From Mariprofundus micogutta (lineage in GTDB: Bacteria; Pseudomonadota; Zetaproteobacteria; Mariprofundales; Mariprofundaceae): a stretch of 36,096 nucleotides of DNA. Under the pieces are notes generated by a model. The model had not been told where the DNA came from and made no database searches. It saw only the letters and a program-made list of their open reading frames with translations. Numbering within the stretch: the first letter of the stretch is position 1; each line of letters begins with the position of its first letter. Both the position numbers and the translations under genes were made by a program. Below are positions 28,569 to 36,096 of this stretch, piece by piece. The stretch is from assembly GCF_001895085.1 (NCBI RefSeq), contig NZ_BDFD01000023.1, positions 1 through 36,096 on the forward strand, in the 5' to 3' direction.

Positions 28569-30938
28569 TTACTTGTCTGCCACTGCTTTGGCAAATGCTG
28601 CCGCCAAAGCATTTTCAGGCTGCTTCTTTTGCTTATTCATTTGCCGCTGCACCTGATCTTTCGTTGTTTTCGGACGACTGGAGCGAGGCTTGCCCTGACG
28701 TGACTGATCATGACGTTTAACTCCATGCTTTTTGTCTGAACGAACGGACCTCTCAGCGCATTCACCCGGTTGATCATCCATACGCATGGTTAAGGATATA
28801 CGTTTTCGTTTGGCATCTGCCTCCAGAACCTTCACCTGCACTACATCACCCGTCTTCACCACTTTACGCGGATCATCAATAAATTGATTGGTCATTGCAG
28901 AGATATGTACCAGACCATCCTGATGCACACCGACATCAACAAAGGCTCCAAAATTAGCAACGTTGGTCACCACCCCTTCCAGTATCATACCTTCGCGCAA
29001 ATCACGTAACTCTTTGACACCACTCTTAAACTTTGCCGTGCGGAATTCCGGGCGCGGATCTCGCCCCGGCTTTTCAAATTCCAGCAGAATGTCAGACACA
29101 GTCATTTCACCGAAACGATCATCCGAAAAATCACTGGCTTTCAACTGCTGAAGAAACTCACGGTTCCCCATCAACTCGCGCACCGGTTTGCCGGCTTCCT
29201 CCACGATTTTTTCAACCACGGGATAGGCTTCCGGATGTACAGCCGAAGCATCGAGAGGGTTATCCCCCTTCATGATGCGAAGAAAACCGGCCGCCTGCTC
29301 AAAACTCTTTGGTCCAATCCCCTGCACTTTAAGAATTTGTTGGCGATTGCGGAAAGCCCCCTGCTCATCGCGTAGCTTAACGATATTCTCGGCCATCGAA
29401 CGACTTAAACCTGCAACATGCGCCAACAATGGCACCGAAGCAGTGTTGATATCAACACCAACACGGTTCACACAGTCCTCAACCACGTTATCAAGACTGC
29501 GGCCGAGATGATTCTGGTTTACATCATGCTGGTACTGACCGACTCCAATAGATTTTGGCTCAATCTTCACAAGCTCCGCCAGCGGATCCTGCAAACGCCT
29601 GGCAATAGAAACCGCACCACGTAGCGACACATCAAGATCAGGAAACTCTTTAGCCGCAATTTCTGAAGCGGAATAAACAGATGCACCGGCCTCTGACACC
29701 ATAACCTGAGTAAGTTGCAACTGCGCAAAACGCTCACGCAGCTCCTTGACCAGTGCTTCAGTTTCTCGAGAACCCGTACCATTTCCGATAGAGACCAAAT
29801 CAACATGGTGTTTATCAGCCAACACAGCCAGAGCAGCAATCGCCTCATCCCAGCGTCTGGCTGGTGCATGCGGATAGATCGTGGTGGTATCAAGTACTTT
29901 TCCGGTTGGATCAACCACGGCCACTTTTACACCGGTACGCAGGCCCGGATCAAGTCCCATGGTAGCGCGCTGGCCTGCAGGTGCTGCCAATAACAGGTCA
30001 CTCAGGTTATTGGCGAACACCTTGATAGCCTCGGCTTCCGCCTTTTCTCGCAGCTCACCAAGCAGATCAAGCTCAAGTCGTTTGGATATCTTCTGCTTCC
30101 ATGCAGCACTCACACCCTCCAGCAGCCAGTTATCCGCAGCCCTTCCCGCCTTGCTGATTCTGTAATGATTGGCAATTGCTAACTCGCAGTGGCCTGCACC
30201 CGCAGTGTTTTCTGCCTGAATATCTTCGAGCAACTTCACCCGCAGTAGTCCTTCATGCTGGCCTCTGAATATTGCCAACGCTCGATGAGATGGAACACGT
30301 TTGAGTGGCTCACTGTAGGCAAAGTAATCGGAGAACTTCACAGCCTCTTCTTTCTTGCTGACAACGACACTGCTGGTAAGCAGGGCATGTTTCTTTAGAT
30401 AATCACGCAGACGCCCAATCAAATCGGCATCTTCACCAAACAGTTCAATCAAAATGTCACGTGCACCATCAAGGGCGGCCTCTATATTCTCAATACCATG
30501 TTCAATATTGATAAATGATGCAGCCTGCACTTCCGGTTTTGGTGACGGGTTGGCCAGCAGAGCCTTTGCCAATGGCTCAAGACCAGCTTCACGTGCCATC
30601 TGAGCTTTGCTGCGACGTTTCGGTTTATAGGGAAGATAGAGATCTTCCAGACGAGCCAGTGTTTCAGCTGCCTTGATAGAGTTCTCTAGTCCGGATGTAA
30701 GTTTTTCCTGCGCAGCTATCGATTTCAGGATTGCGGTGCGACGTGCTTCCAAATCACGCAGGCATGAAAGACGCTGCTCCAGAAAGCGCAGCTGTGTATC
30801 ATCCAGCCCCCCGGTAATCTCTTTTCGGTAACGGGCAATAAACGGCACGGTTGCTCCATCATCAAGAAGAGCTGTCGCAGCAACGACTTGTCGTTCATTC
30901 ACTTGCAGCTCTTTAGCAATACGCAATGCAATCCGCAT
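28569..30938 (-). CDS. tex: Tex family RNA-binding transcription accessory protein
   Basis: 789 residues. The layout is a helical N-terminus ([33 protein letters not shown]), a YqgF-like domain from about 320 ([26 protein letters not shown]), helix-hairpin-helix motifs (about 480-570; [14 protein letters not shown]-type and [21 protein letters not shown]), and an S1 domain at about 640-710 ([31 protein letters not shown]). A basic tail rich in Lys/Arg/Gln follows. Tex is a conserved nucleic-acid-binding protein that affects transcription. AGGAG precedes the ATG by 7 nt. A candidate RNA with a terminator lies 98 nt upstream. Confidence 0.95.
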   Translation of the reverse strand: MRIALRIAKELQVNERQVVAATALLDDGATVPFIARYRKEITGGLDDTQLRFLEQRLSCLRDLEARRTAILKSIAAQEKLTSGLENSIKAAETLARLEDLYLPYKPKRRSKAQMAREAGLEPLAKALLANPSPKPEVQAASFINIEHGIENIEAALDGARDILIELFGEDADLIGRLRDYLKKHALLTSSVVVSKKEEAVKFSDYFAYSEPLKRVPSHRALAIFRGQHEGLLRVKLLEDIQAENTAGAGHCELAIANHYRISKAGRAADNWLLEGVSAAWKQKISKRLELDLLGELREKAEAEAIKVFANNLSDLLLAAPAGQRATMGLDPGLRTGVKVAVVDPTGKVLDTTTIYPHAPARRWDEAIAALAVLADKHHVDLVSIGNGTGSRETEALVKELRERFAQLQLTQVMVSEAGASVYSASEIAAKEFPDLDVSLRGAVSIARRLQDPLAELVKIEPKSIGVGQYQHDVNQNHLGRSLDNVVEDCVNRVGVDINTASVPLLAHVAGLSRSMAENIVKLRDEQGAFRNRQQILKVQGIGPKSFEQAAGFLRIMKGDNPLDASAVHPEAYPVVEKIVEEAGKPVRELMGNREFLQQLKASDFSDDRFGEMTVSDILLEFEKPGRDPRPEFRTAKFKSGVKELRDLREGMILEGVVTNVANFGAFVDVGVHQDGLVHISAMTNQFIDDPRKVVKTGDVVQVKVLEADAKRKRISLTMRMDDQPGECAERSVRSDKKHGVKRHDQSRQGKPRSSRPKTTKDQVQRQMNKQKKQPENALAAAFAKAVADK

Positions 30939-31035
30939 GGTTTCTCCTAAAACATATATTGAGGAAATCTAACCCGACGAATCCGGGCTGGTGGCAGTTT
31001 ATAGCCGAATCTCCAGAATGAAACAGGCACTCGTG

Positions 31036-31062
31036 AAAAAGGCTCCGGCGTAAACCGGAGCC
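31036..31062 (-). terminator. Intrinsic terminator upstream of tex
   Basis: On the minus strand a perfect 8-bp stem GGCTCCGG / CCGGAGCC with a 6-nt loop is followed by U5. It lies 98 nt before the tex start, so it must end a short transcript starting between herA and tex, or act as an attenuator of tex. Confidence 0.82.
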
Positions 31063-31180
31063 TGTGAAAACACCTCAATTCGAGAGGGACTGACATCCGG
31101 AGCCATCGGGGAGGGAGGGTGATTCGCTCCGGACAGGCGATACTTTGTGATTCACCCGTTAGCACTTTGTGAACCAACTA
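31036..31180 (-). ncRNA. Candidate small RNA or tex leader with a C-rich loop
   Basis: The gene-free stretch 30939-31266 contains, on the minus strand, a possible -10 TATATT (31183-31188). A segment GGGTGAATCAC follows, then a hairpin (31126-31133 / 31096-31103, TCCGGAGC/GCTCCGGA) whose 22-nt loop includes CACCCTCCCTCCCC. The terminator at 31036-31062 comes last. Both stems use the same CCGGAGCC/GGCTCCGG sequence, so arms can exchange partners. The C-rich loop resembles those of the three plus-strand RNA elements. The 5' end is uncertain. It may be a free sRNA or a regulatory leader of tex. Confidence 0.5.
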
Positions 31181-31266
31181 TGAATATAAATTTATCATAC
31201 CTCTTCACGATGCTAGCCATATCAATTACGCTGTATCTTTCTACTGGCTGTTGAAGGAGGAAGATC

Positions 31267-32769
31267 ATGAGCGAAACATCCCACATTCTTATTGGAGGCA
31301 TGCGCCAACAACAGGTTACACTTGATGCACGCATGGCCAACCGTCATGGTCTGATTGCCGGGGCCACAGGCACTGGTAAAACTGTAACCCTACAATCAAT
31401 TGCTGAAGGTTTTTCACACATAGGTGTGCCAGTATTTATGGCAGATATCAAAGGCGATCTTTCCGGCATTTCGCAGACCGGCAGACCGCATAAGGAAATT
31501 GACCGGCGCATTAGTGAAATCGCCATTGATGGTTATACACAGCGAGGTAATCCCGTGCTGTTCTGGGATATATTCGGTCGCTCAGGCCACCCTGTACGCA
31601 CTACGATTTCAGATATGGGACCACTGCTGCTTTCAAACCTGCTGGATCTTAATGATACACAGAGCGGCGTTCTGTATGCAGCGTTCCGTATTGCAGATGA
31701 TCAGGGCCTGCTACTGCTCGACCTGAAAGACCTGCGTTCCATGCTCTCCTGGATGAGTGATCACACAAAAGAACTGAAATCTGATTATGGTAATATATCG
31801 GCGGCCAGTATCGGTGCTATTCAACGCAGTCTTTTAGTACTTGAAGAGCAAGGGGCTGAAAACTTTTTTGGTGAACCTGCGCTTAGGCTCGCAGACCTGA
31901 TGATGGTGGATTTCTCAGGCCAGGGGGTCATTAGCCTGTTTGATGCCACCGAGTTAATCACCAGATCACCCAAGCTCTATGCAACTTTTCTGCTCTGGCT
32001 ACTGGCTGAGTTATATGAAAACCTTCCTGAAGTTGGCGATGTGGACAAACCGAAAATGGTGCTGTTTTTCGATGAAGCACATCTGCTGTTTGACGATGCA
32101 CCGGATGTGCTGCTTGATAAAGTGGAACAGGTTGTGCGTCTGATCCGTTCCAAAGGCGTAGGCATTTATTTTATTTCCCAAAGCCCACTTGATATTCCCG
32201 AGAATGTACTTGGTCAGCTTGGCATGCGTGTGCAACACGCACTCAGAGCATTTACTCCCAAAGATAAAAAAGCGGTAAAAACAGTTGCCGAAACCTTTAG
32301 AGCGAATCCGGCCCTAGATACTGCAACAGTGATTACCGAGCTTGGTATTGGAGAAGCTCTGGTTTCCACGCTTGATGCAAGCGGTGCACCTACAGCTGTT
32401 GAGCGCGTTCTGGTCGCACCACCGCAATCACGTATTGGCCCTGCCAGTAGCGAAGAGCGAGCGGCTATGATCTCGCGTTCTCCAGCAGCCGGACGATATA
32501 ATGATATCATCGACCGTGAATCAGCTTATGAATTACTCAAGTCTCGCGCTGAGGAACAATCCCGTCGTGAGGTAGCCGAAAAGGCTGAGCAGCAGCAGAA
32601 AATCATGTCCGAACCGGTCAGGCCAAAACGCAGACCCGGTCGCCCGCGTGACTCTTTGAGTACATCCATGATGAAATCAGCGGCCCGCTCCGTCAGTACA
32701 GCCATAGGTGGTGCCATCGGTCGCAAGCTGGTTCGCGGATTGCTCGGTTCACTGCTAGGCGGCAGATAA
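31267..32769 (+). CDS. HerA-like ATPase (DUF853 / YjgR type)
   Basis: A 500-residue P-loop ATPase of the HerA/FtsK superfamily. Walker A is [13 protein letters not shown] near residue 32, [10 protein letters not shown] follows, and Walker B is [16 protein letters not shown] near 265. The sensor-like region is [35 protein letters not shown] near 300-340. The C-terminal tail is basic and alanine/glycine-rich, with [15 protein letters not shown] and [16 protein letters not shown]. It fits the DUF853 family rather than the NurA-linked HerA, and no nurA is adjacent. AAGGAGG precedes the start. Biological role unknown. Confidence 0.88.
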   Translation: MSETSHILIGGMRQQQVTLDARMANRHGLIAGATGTGKTVTLQSIAEGFSHIGVPVFMADIKGDLSGISQTGRPHKEIDRRISEIAIDGYTQRGNPVLFWDIFGRSGHPVRTTISDMGPLLLSNLLDLNDTQSGVLYAAFRIADDQGLLLLDLKDLRSMLSWMSDHTKELKSDYGNISAASIGAIQRSLLVLEEQGAENFFGEPALRLADLMMVDFSGQGVISLFDATELITRSPKLYATFLLWLLAELYENLPEVGDVDKPKMVLFFDEAHLLFDDAPDVLLDKVEQVVRLIRSKGVGIYFISQSPLDIPENVLGQLGMRVQHALRAFTPKDKKAVKTVAETFRANPALDTATVITELGIGEALVSTLDASGAPTAVERVLVAPPQSRIGPASSEERAAMISRSPAAGRYNDIIDRESAYELLKSRAEEQSRREVAEKAEQQQKIMSEPVRPKRRPGRPRDSLSTSMMKSAARSVSTAIGGAIGRKLVRGLLGSLLGGR

Positions 32770-32798
32770 ATCAGCTGATCTATGCCCGAGAACAGTTA

Positions 32799-32829
32799 TT
32801 GGCATCAGATATGCTTTATCATCTATACA
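32799..32829 (+). promoter_or_regulatory. Candidate promoter of RNA element copy C
   Basis: TTGGCA (32799-32804) and TATACA (32824-32829) are 19 nt apart. Transcription would begin about 7 nt later, at the first bases of the closing helix. TGGCATC also occurs 36 nt before copy A, and TATACA occurs at the same place before copy B. Confidence 0.5.
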
Positions 32830-32833
32830 TAGC

Positions 32834-33057
32834 TCGTTGCACTGGTTTTGTGACTTATAAGTCTGGGCCGATGTGCACTGAACGGGAGCTAATATCTCCG
32901 GATTGTGTGAATCCCTTAACCTGGGATACCTGATATCAGGATGCGGCACCCACCTTATCATAAAGGGTTCAGTACATAGGTCACAATACCAGTGCAACGA
33001 CAATAGATCATAGAAGGCCTGCCATCCTCCCCCCCCCCTCTTCGGCAGGCCTTTTTG
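32834..33057 (+). ncRNA. Structured RNA element, copy C
   Basis: Best-preserved copy. The closing helix 32834-32858 / 32976-33000 pairs at 24 of 25 positions (one U/U). Inner helices are ACTGAAC/GTTCAGT (32877-32883 / 32967-32973), ATCCC/GGGAT (32911-32915 / 32923-32927) and CCTT/AAGG (32953-32956 / 32963-32966). A self-complementary CCTGATATCAGG lies at 32929-32940. The terminator stem AAGGCCTGCC/GGCAGGCCTT (33014-33023 / 33044-33053) has a 20-nt loop with CCTCC followed by a C run, and ends in TTTTT. It follows the HerA-like gene and precedes a methyltransferase gene. I do not recognise a catalogued RNA family. Confidence 0.78.
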
Positions 33058-33214
33058 TTGATACACCTCTAACATGTCAAAAACCGCAACCTGAACAGCT
33101 CATTTACTGTCAAAGTTGTGACCCTTCAGTGCCGGAATCAGACATAAAATACTTAGACACTCGTGAATACCTGTGGTTGCTCAGCAGTCAATATGCACCT
33201 ACGCTCACAGCATA

Positions 33215-33925
33215 ATGAAACTTTTAGATTCAACCACTCCAGAGACCTGCGCCGAGAATGAGATCTACAACAAGCTGTTGCAACTCGATGGCAAAAATAT
33301 TCTGGAACTGGGTTGTGGTCGTGCCGAAATCACCCGTGCCATTGCCTGCGAAGGAATCAACCGCCACATCACTGCGCTGGAGGTGGATAAGATTCAGTAT
33401 CGCCATCTCCAGGCCATCGATGACCTTGCCAATGTAGAATTTATCATGGCTGGTGCCGAAAGCATTCCCTGTCCTGATAACAACTTTGATATCGTGTTCA
33501 TGTTTAAATCACTGCATCATGTACCACTGGATCTGATGCAGCAGGCATTACAGGAAATTCACCGCGTTCTCAAACCCGGAGGGCTTGCCTATATCTCAGA
33601 ACCTGTGTTCGCTGGTGACTTCAATGATCTACTAAAAATGTTTCATGATGAGCAAATCGTGCGTCTTGCTGCCTTTGAAGCAATCAAAGACTGCGTTGAT
33701 GCAGAGCTCCTTTCGCTGCAGAAGGAATACTTTTTCAATGCTCCAATCTGCTTTGAGAATTTTGCTGACTTTGAACAAAAAATTCTCGCTGCGACTCACA
33801 CCGACCATAAGCTGTCTGATGCACTCTATGCGCGGGTAAAACAGAAATTCGAATCACATTTGAGTGAATCCGGTGCGCAATATCTAATGCCTATACGCAT
33901 TGATCTGTTACAAAAAGAGCGGTAA
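33215..33925 (+). CDS. Class I SAM-dependent methyltransferase (UbiE/type 11-like)
   Basis: About 236 residues. Motif I is ILELGCGRAEITRAIA near residue 31, the post-I acid is in HITALEVDKIQ, and the type-11 segment NVEFIMAGAESIPCPDNNFDIVFMFKSLHHVP is followed by EIHRVLKPGGLAYISEP. The substrate is unknown. The start is uncertain: ATG 33215 has no clear ribosome binding site, and a GTG at 33173 is in frame. It follows RNA element copy C and converges with the lipoprotein gene. Confidence 0.8.
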   Translation: MKLLDSTTPETCAENEIYNKLLQLDGKNILELGCGRAEITRAIACEGINRHITALEVDKIQYRHLQAIDDLANVEFIMAGAESIPCPDNNFDIVFMFKSLHHVPLDLMQQALQEIHRVLKPGGLAYISEPVFAGDFNDLLKMFHDEQIVRLAAFEAIKDCVDAELLSLQKEYFFNAPICFENFADFEQKILAATHTDHKLSDALYARVKQKFESHLSESGAQYLMPIRIDLLQKER

Positions 33926-33953
33926 ATCCAAGCTGCAACTGATAGTCACATGA

Positions 33954-34697
33954 TCAGTCATCGTGTTCCTCTTCCCACTTTTCGCGGCTCTCAATATAAT
34001 TCTGACGCCGCTCTTCATGCTGAAGTAAACGTTCCCGACGATTCTTACGATGTTCATTCAATTCTTGCTGACGCTGTTCCCGGCGAATATCTCTGCGCTT
34101 CCGGTCATCATTACTATTGTTCCGGTACTGATCATATTCATGACTGTAACGATCATCCTCATCCCGCATGTCACGTCGCTGATGAACCCTGTGCCTCGGT
34201 GCATGGTAACGACTCATGCGCGATAGATTATGCCGGGAAGGGTAGTAATGTGGATCAAGCCTGAGAGCATGATTAAAGTGGGCTCTTGCGCCAGCTGAAT
34301 CACCCCATAACATCAATGCCATACCAAGATCATTGTGTGCCGCCGGGTTGTCCGGGCAATAAGCAATACCCTGACGCATCAAAGATACTCTCATACCCAG
34401 ATTGCGGGCATGCCTTGCCTTTCCGAAGTAGACATCACCTCTTCTACAAGATCTGCGATGGTAACGTACTTCCGATGCATGAATACGATCATCTCTGTCA
34501 TCGGCCAGAATCGCTCCAGCCAAGCCACCGAGAACACCACCAATAATAGCGCCTTCAACAATCTGATCACTCTGAGCACCTATGACTGCACCTGCGGTGG
34601 CTCCAACCACAGCTCCCTGTGTAGCCGTCCGTTCCTGATGTGCGGTCGCGCAGCCGGTCAGCACCAGGGTCACAGCAATAAAAACATATCGTTTCAT
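33954..34697 (-). CDS. Glycine-zipper lipoprotein with TPR-like segment and charged tail
   Basis: 247 residues from ATG 34697, preceded by AGGAGG at 5-nt spacing. Signal and lipobox: VAFIA-type hydrophobic stretch ending LVLTGC near residue 16. A glycine zipper follows (GAVVGATAGAVIG and GAIIGGVLGGLAGAIL, about 28-65). A TPR-like repeat then spans about 105-155 (NPAAHNDLGMALMLWGDSAGARAHFNHALRLDPHYYPSRHNL), and the tail is very charged and Arg/Glu-rich (about 170-247). Probably envelope-anchored; function unknown. It is the second glycine-zipper lipoprotein in the window, after the one at 15698-16150. Confidence 0.75.
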   Translation of the reverse strand: MKRYVFIAVTLVLTGCATAHQERTATQGAVVGATAGAVIGAQSDQIVEGAIIGGVLGGLAGAILADDRDDRIHASEVRYHRRSCRRGDVYFGKARHARNLGMRVSLMRQGIAYCPDNPAAHNDLGMALMLWGDSAGARAHFNHALRLDPHYYPSRHNLSRMSRYHAPRHRVHQRRDMRDEDDRYSHEYDQYRNNSNDDRKRRDIRREQRQQELNEHRKNRRERLLQHEERRQNYIESREKWEEEHDD

Positions 34698-34822
34698 AAT
34701 CACCTCCTCGGCAAGCTATAGCTTACTCCGCCAGATCGACCCGACAAGAGGCCTTTGAGCTTCTGATTTTTTGGCCCATTGATTGCTCTCTGATGTCATC
34801 CTGATTTATGCAAGGAGCAGAT

Positions 34823-35746
34823 ATGCAAAACAATGCCACACACCCACATTTTGATCTCTCATTGAAAGATGGTGATTTGCTCTATCAACAGTTACTGCCA
34901 GCCGAAGGTACACGTGGTCGATTAACCATGTACCAGAATAGCATCAGTTCGCTGCCACTGCCACCGGCCCTTTGGAACGCTTTTCAACGCGCCTGCAGCG
35001 AAGAAGCCTCCAGTCAGCAACTCGGAGAGATTATCAAGGATGACCCTGTACTTTCCGCGTCCATACTACGCTTTGCGAATTCAGCTGGCATTGTACATAC
35101 GCCGATCAATGATGTCGGCAGAGGTATTTCACGCCTAGGGAACTCTATGGTTCGTAGCGTCGTCGCCAAACACGCTTTTTCTGCATCTTCTTCAAGCACA
35201 GGCAAAGTGTATGACATTCCGATGTTATGGAAGCATGGTATGGCAGTCTCAGCTTTGGCAGAAATTGTTGCCGACCATATCCCCGGCTGCAATCGGAATG
35301 AAGCCGGCACAATCGGTCTGTTCCATGATGTAGGAAGATTGGGATACAATCTGGTGAATGAATTCATGCAGCCTGCAGAGCTGGATCCGGCCAAAGGATA
35401 TCTCGTTTACGAGCTTGAACGTTCAGGCTGCACCCATATTGATATGGGTTTACTGCTGGCAGAGCACTGGCAATTACCGGAGAAAATATGTAAGGGCATC
35501 CGTTATCATCATCATCCGGCCTACGTCGAAGCTGAAGCTATTCCATCTGAAATCAGGGCTGAAGTGCTGGCAGTATATCTGGCTGACCTGTTGGCTATTC
35601 GCCTCGGTGTTGCTGGCGGTAATCCGGGAACTATCCCACCGCATGCAAGTTTTGCGGACATGCTGCCGAACACAACACTGACCGATCTGGCCAACGATAG
35701 AAAAGTCGGTTCTGAACTGGCCCTTGTTCAGGCGATGGAGTTTTAA
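34823..35746 (+). CDS. HDOD-domain protein
   Basis: 307 residues, one HDOD domain filling most of the chain. SSLPLPPALWNAFQRACSEE...IIKDDPVLSASILRFANSAG near 35-90 is the HDOD core. ISRLGNSMVRSVVAKHAF and LWKHGMAVSALAEIVADHI follow, then a GLFHDVGRLGYNLV segment where HD proteins have their metal-binding His-Asp. A later IRYHHHPAY resembles the next HD helix. HDOD proteins act in signalling linked to c-di-GMP, motility and stress, without proven catalysis. ATG 34823 has AAGGAG 5 nt upstream. No output domain is fused. Confidence 0.87.
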   Translation: MQNNATHPHFDLSLKDGDLLYQQLLPAEGTRGRLTMYQNSISSLPLPPALWNAFQRACSEEASSQQLGEIIKDDPVLSASILRFANSAGIVHTPINDVGRGISRLGNSMVRSVVAKHAFSASSSSTGKVYDIPMLWKHGMAVSALAEIVADHIPGCNRNEAGTIGLFHDVGRLGYNLVNEFMQPAELDPAKGYLVYELERSGCTHIDMGLLLAEHWQLPEKICKGIRYHHHPAYVEAEAIPSEIRAEVLAVYLADLLAIRLGVAGGNPGTIPPHASFADMLPNTTLTDLANDRKVGSELALVQAMEF

Positions 35747-35762
35747 TATTCCATAAACCTAA

Positions 35763-35971
35763 TCACCATACACCTGGAACCAGACGATAGCGTACCCGTT
35801 CAGAGTAGTCAGTGTAGCCATTGAGTTCGGCATGCAGCGTCTTCTCTTCAAAAAAGATACGAATCAGAAATGATAAAGAAATCAGCAACGCAAGCGGCAA
35901 CGTCCACCATGAACCCAAAGCCAATGGAAGGCAGAGCAACATCGTGATGAAACCGGTATACATGGGGTGAC
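35763..35971 (-). pseudogene. Isoprenylcysteine/PEMT-type methyltransferase, 5' end removed by IS21
   Basis: The visible C-terminal part begins HPMYTGFITMLLCLPLALGS and ends EEKTLHAELNGYTDYSERVRYRLVPGVW. This is the catalytic tail of the ICMT/PEMT/NnrU-like membrane methyltransferases (RHPxYxG...EExxL...YxxYxxRVRYRLxPG). The codon before HPMY retains only its last two bases, GT, next to the IS21 terminus, consistent with an original CGT Arg. Any in-frame ATG upstream lies in the IS21 end repeats and encodes a foreign MGGQFWVLID, so the native N-terminal half is missing from this locus in the window. Confidence 0.8.
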
Positions 35972-36096
35972 TGTCAATCAGCACCCAAAATTGACCCCCC
36001 ATCAGCGTCCAATTTTGACCCCCCTAAAGTCTGTTTAAATCATGCTCTATTTTTGAATCTCCAGCTCTCATTTCCGGTCTCTATAATGTCACAATG
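35972..36096 (-). mobile_element. IS21-family element, right end (partial)
   Basis: Reading inward from 35972 the sequence begins TGTCAATCAGC and holds two subterminal repeats, 35972-36000 and 36001-36024, with the core CCAAwTTTGACCCCCC. These match the repeats at the left window edge. An istB C-terminus follows on the minus strand. The element's right terminus is therefore at 35972, and it lies in the same orientation as the copy at 1-180. Confidence 0.85.
36040..36096 (-). CDS. istB: IS21 helper ATPase IstB, C-terminal fragment
   Basis: The last 18 codons plus stop of a minus-strand frame read HCDIIETGNESWRFKNRA. IstB proteins typically end with a HHCxIxETGNxSxRFK stretch, so the match is good even though it is short. 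IstB is the AAA+ helper of the IS21 transposase. The body of the gene lies beyond the window. Confidence 0.75.
   Translation of the reverse strand, partial: HCDIIETGNESWRFKNRA

Noticed and set aside
31267-32769. HerA-NurA style defence system
   Set aside because: The protein matches the DUF853/YjgR branch, and no NurA nuclease, SIR2 or other defence partner is adjacent; the neighbours are an RNA element and tex.
32941-32979. Short plus-strand frame MRHPPYHKGFST inside RNA copy C
   Set aside because: In copy B the same position stops after five codons, and in copy A it reads through the closing helix, so a peptide is not conserved.
27941-33000. Interpretation of the three elements as MITEs with 25-bp terminal inverted repeats
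   Set aside because: No target-site duplication is visible, both arms change in a compensatory way, and a -10 box and terminator hairpin lie outside the repeats. I kept RNA as the preferred reading but cannot fully exclude a mobile origin.
27941-33057. Retron msr/msd or 6S RNA as identity of the repeated elements
   Set aside because: No reverse transcriptase is nearby. 6S RNA is a single gene with a central bubble, whereas these have several inner hairpins and occur three times.

Overview
The window looks like a Gram-negative proteobacterial chromosome. Three things point that way: a metal-type Kdo8P synthase for LPS, outer-membrane and lipoprotein genes, and the order pyrG-kdsA-eno-ftsB. 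Gene content and style are compatible with an iron-oxidising Mariprofundus-like (Zetaproteobacteria) genome, but that is recollection-based inference and no rRNA is present. I see no tRNA, rRNA or CRISPR array.

Layout. Both window edges lie inside IS21-family elements read on the minus strand. At the left (1-180) are the element's left end and the first codons of istA. At the right (35972-36096) are the last codons of istB and the right end. The left IS21 copy is inserted in the 3' end of an IS3-family transposase gene (181-1389). The right copy interrupts an isoprenylcysteine/PEMT-type methyltransferase gene. From 1459 to 12323 runs a minus-strand housekeeping block in transcription order: purL, pyrG, kdsA, eno, ftsB, gltX, cysS. 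Several junctions are ATGA overlaps and the block ends at a strong terminator. Next comes a ribosome-linked set (rhomboid-like protein, SPOUT RNA methyltransferase, rplS). It is followed by plus-strand genes for a CvfB-like S1 protein, a PilZ protein, an EamA transporter and a PAS-like/CxxC protein.

From 24666 down to 18233 is a minus-strand gene cluster headed by a MarR regulator with a large palindromic operator over its promoter. The cluster encodes a DUF2892 protein, a small membrane protein, a LolA-like lipoprotein-sorting protein, an HAE3/MMPL-type RND exporter, a DUF1302-like outer-membrane protein, a cytochrome c'-like protein and a small secreted protein. Together these look like an envelope lipid/hydrophobe export module. 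Downstream are rlmJ, ppnP, a methyltransferase, a divergent HemF-family oxidase, tex, a HerA-like ATPase, a second methyltransferase, a glycine-zipper/TPR lipoprotein and an HDOD protein.

The most unusual content is in the intergenic regions. Three copies of a roughly 210-nt element (27941-28149, 28240-28454, 32834-33057, all plus strand) have a 22-25 bp closing helix with compensatory changes. They also have conserved inner hairpins and a downstream GC-rich terminator hairpin with a C-rich (CCUCCC-type) loop. I interpret them as a multicopy structured noncoding RNA family. A separate minus-strand candidate RNA between herA and tex (31036-31180) also presents a CCCUCCCUCCCC loop. C-rich loops of this kind could pair with Shine-Dalgarno sequences.
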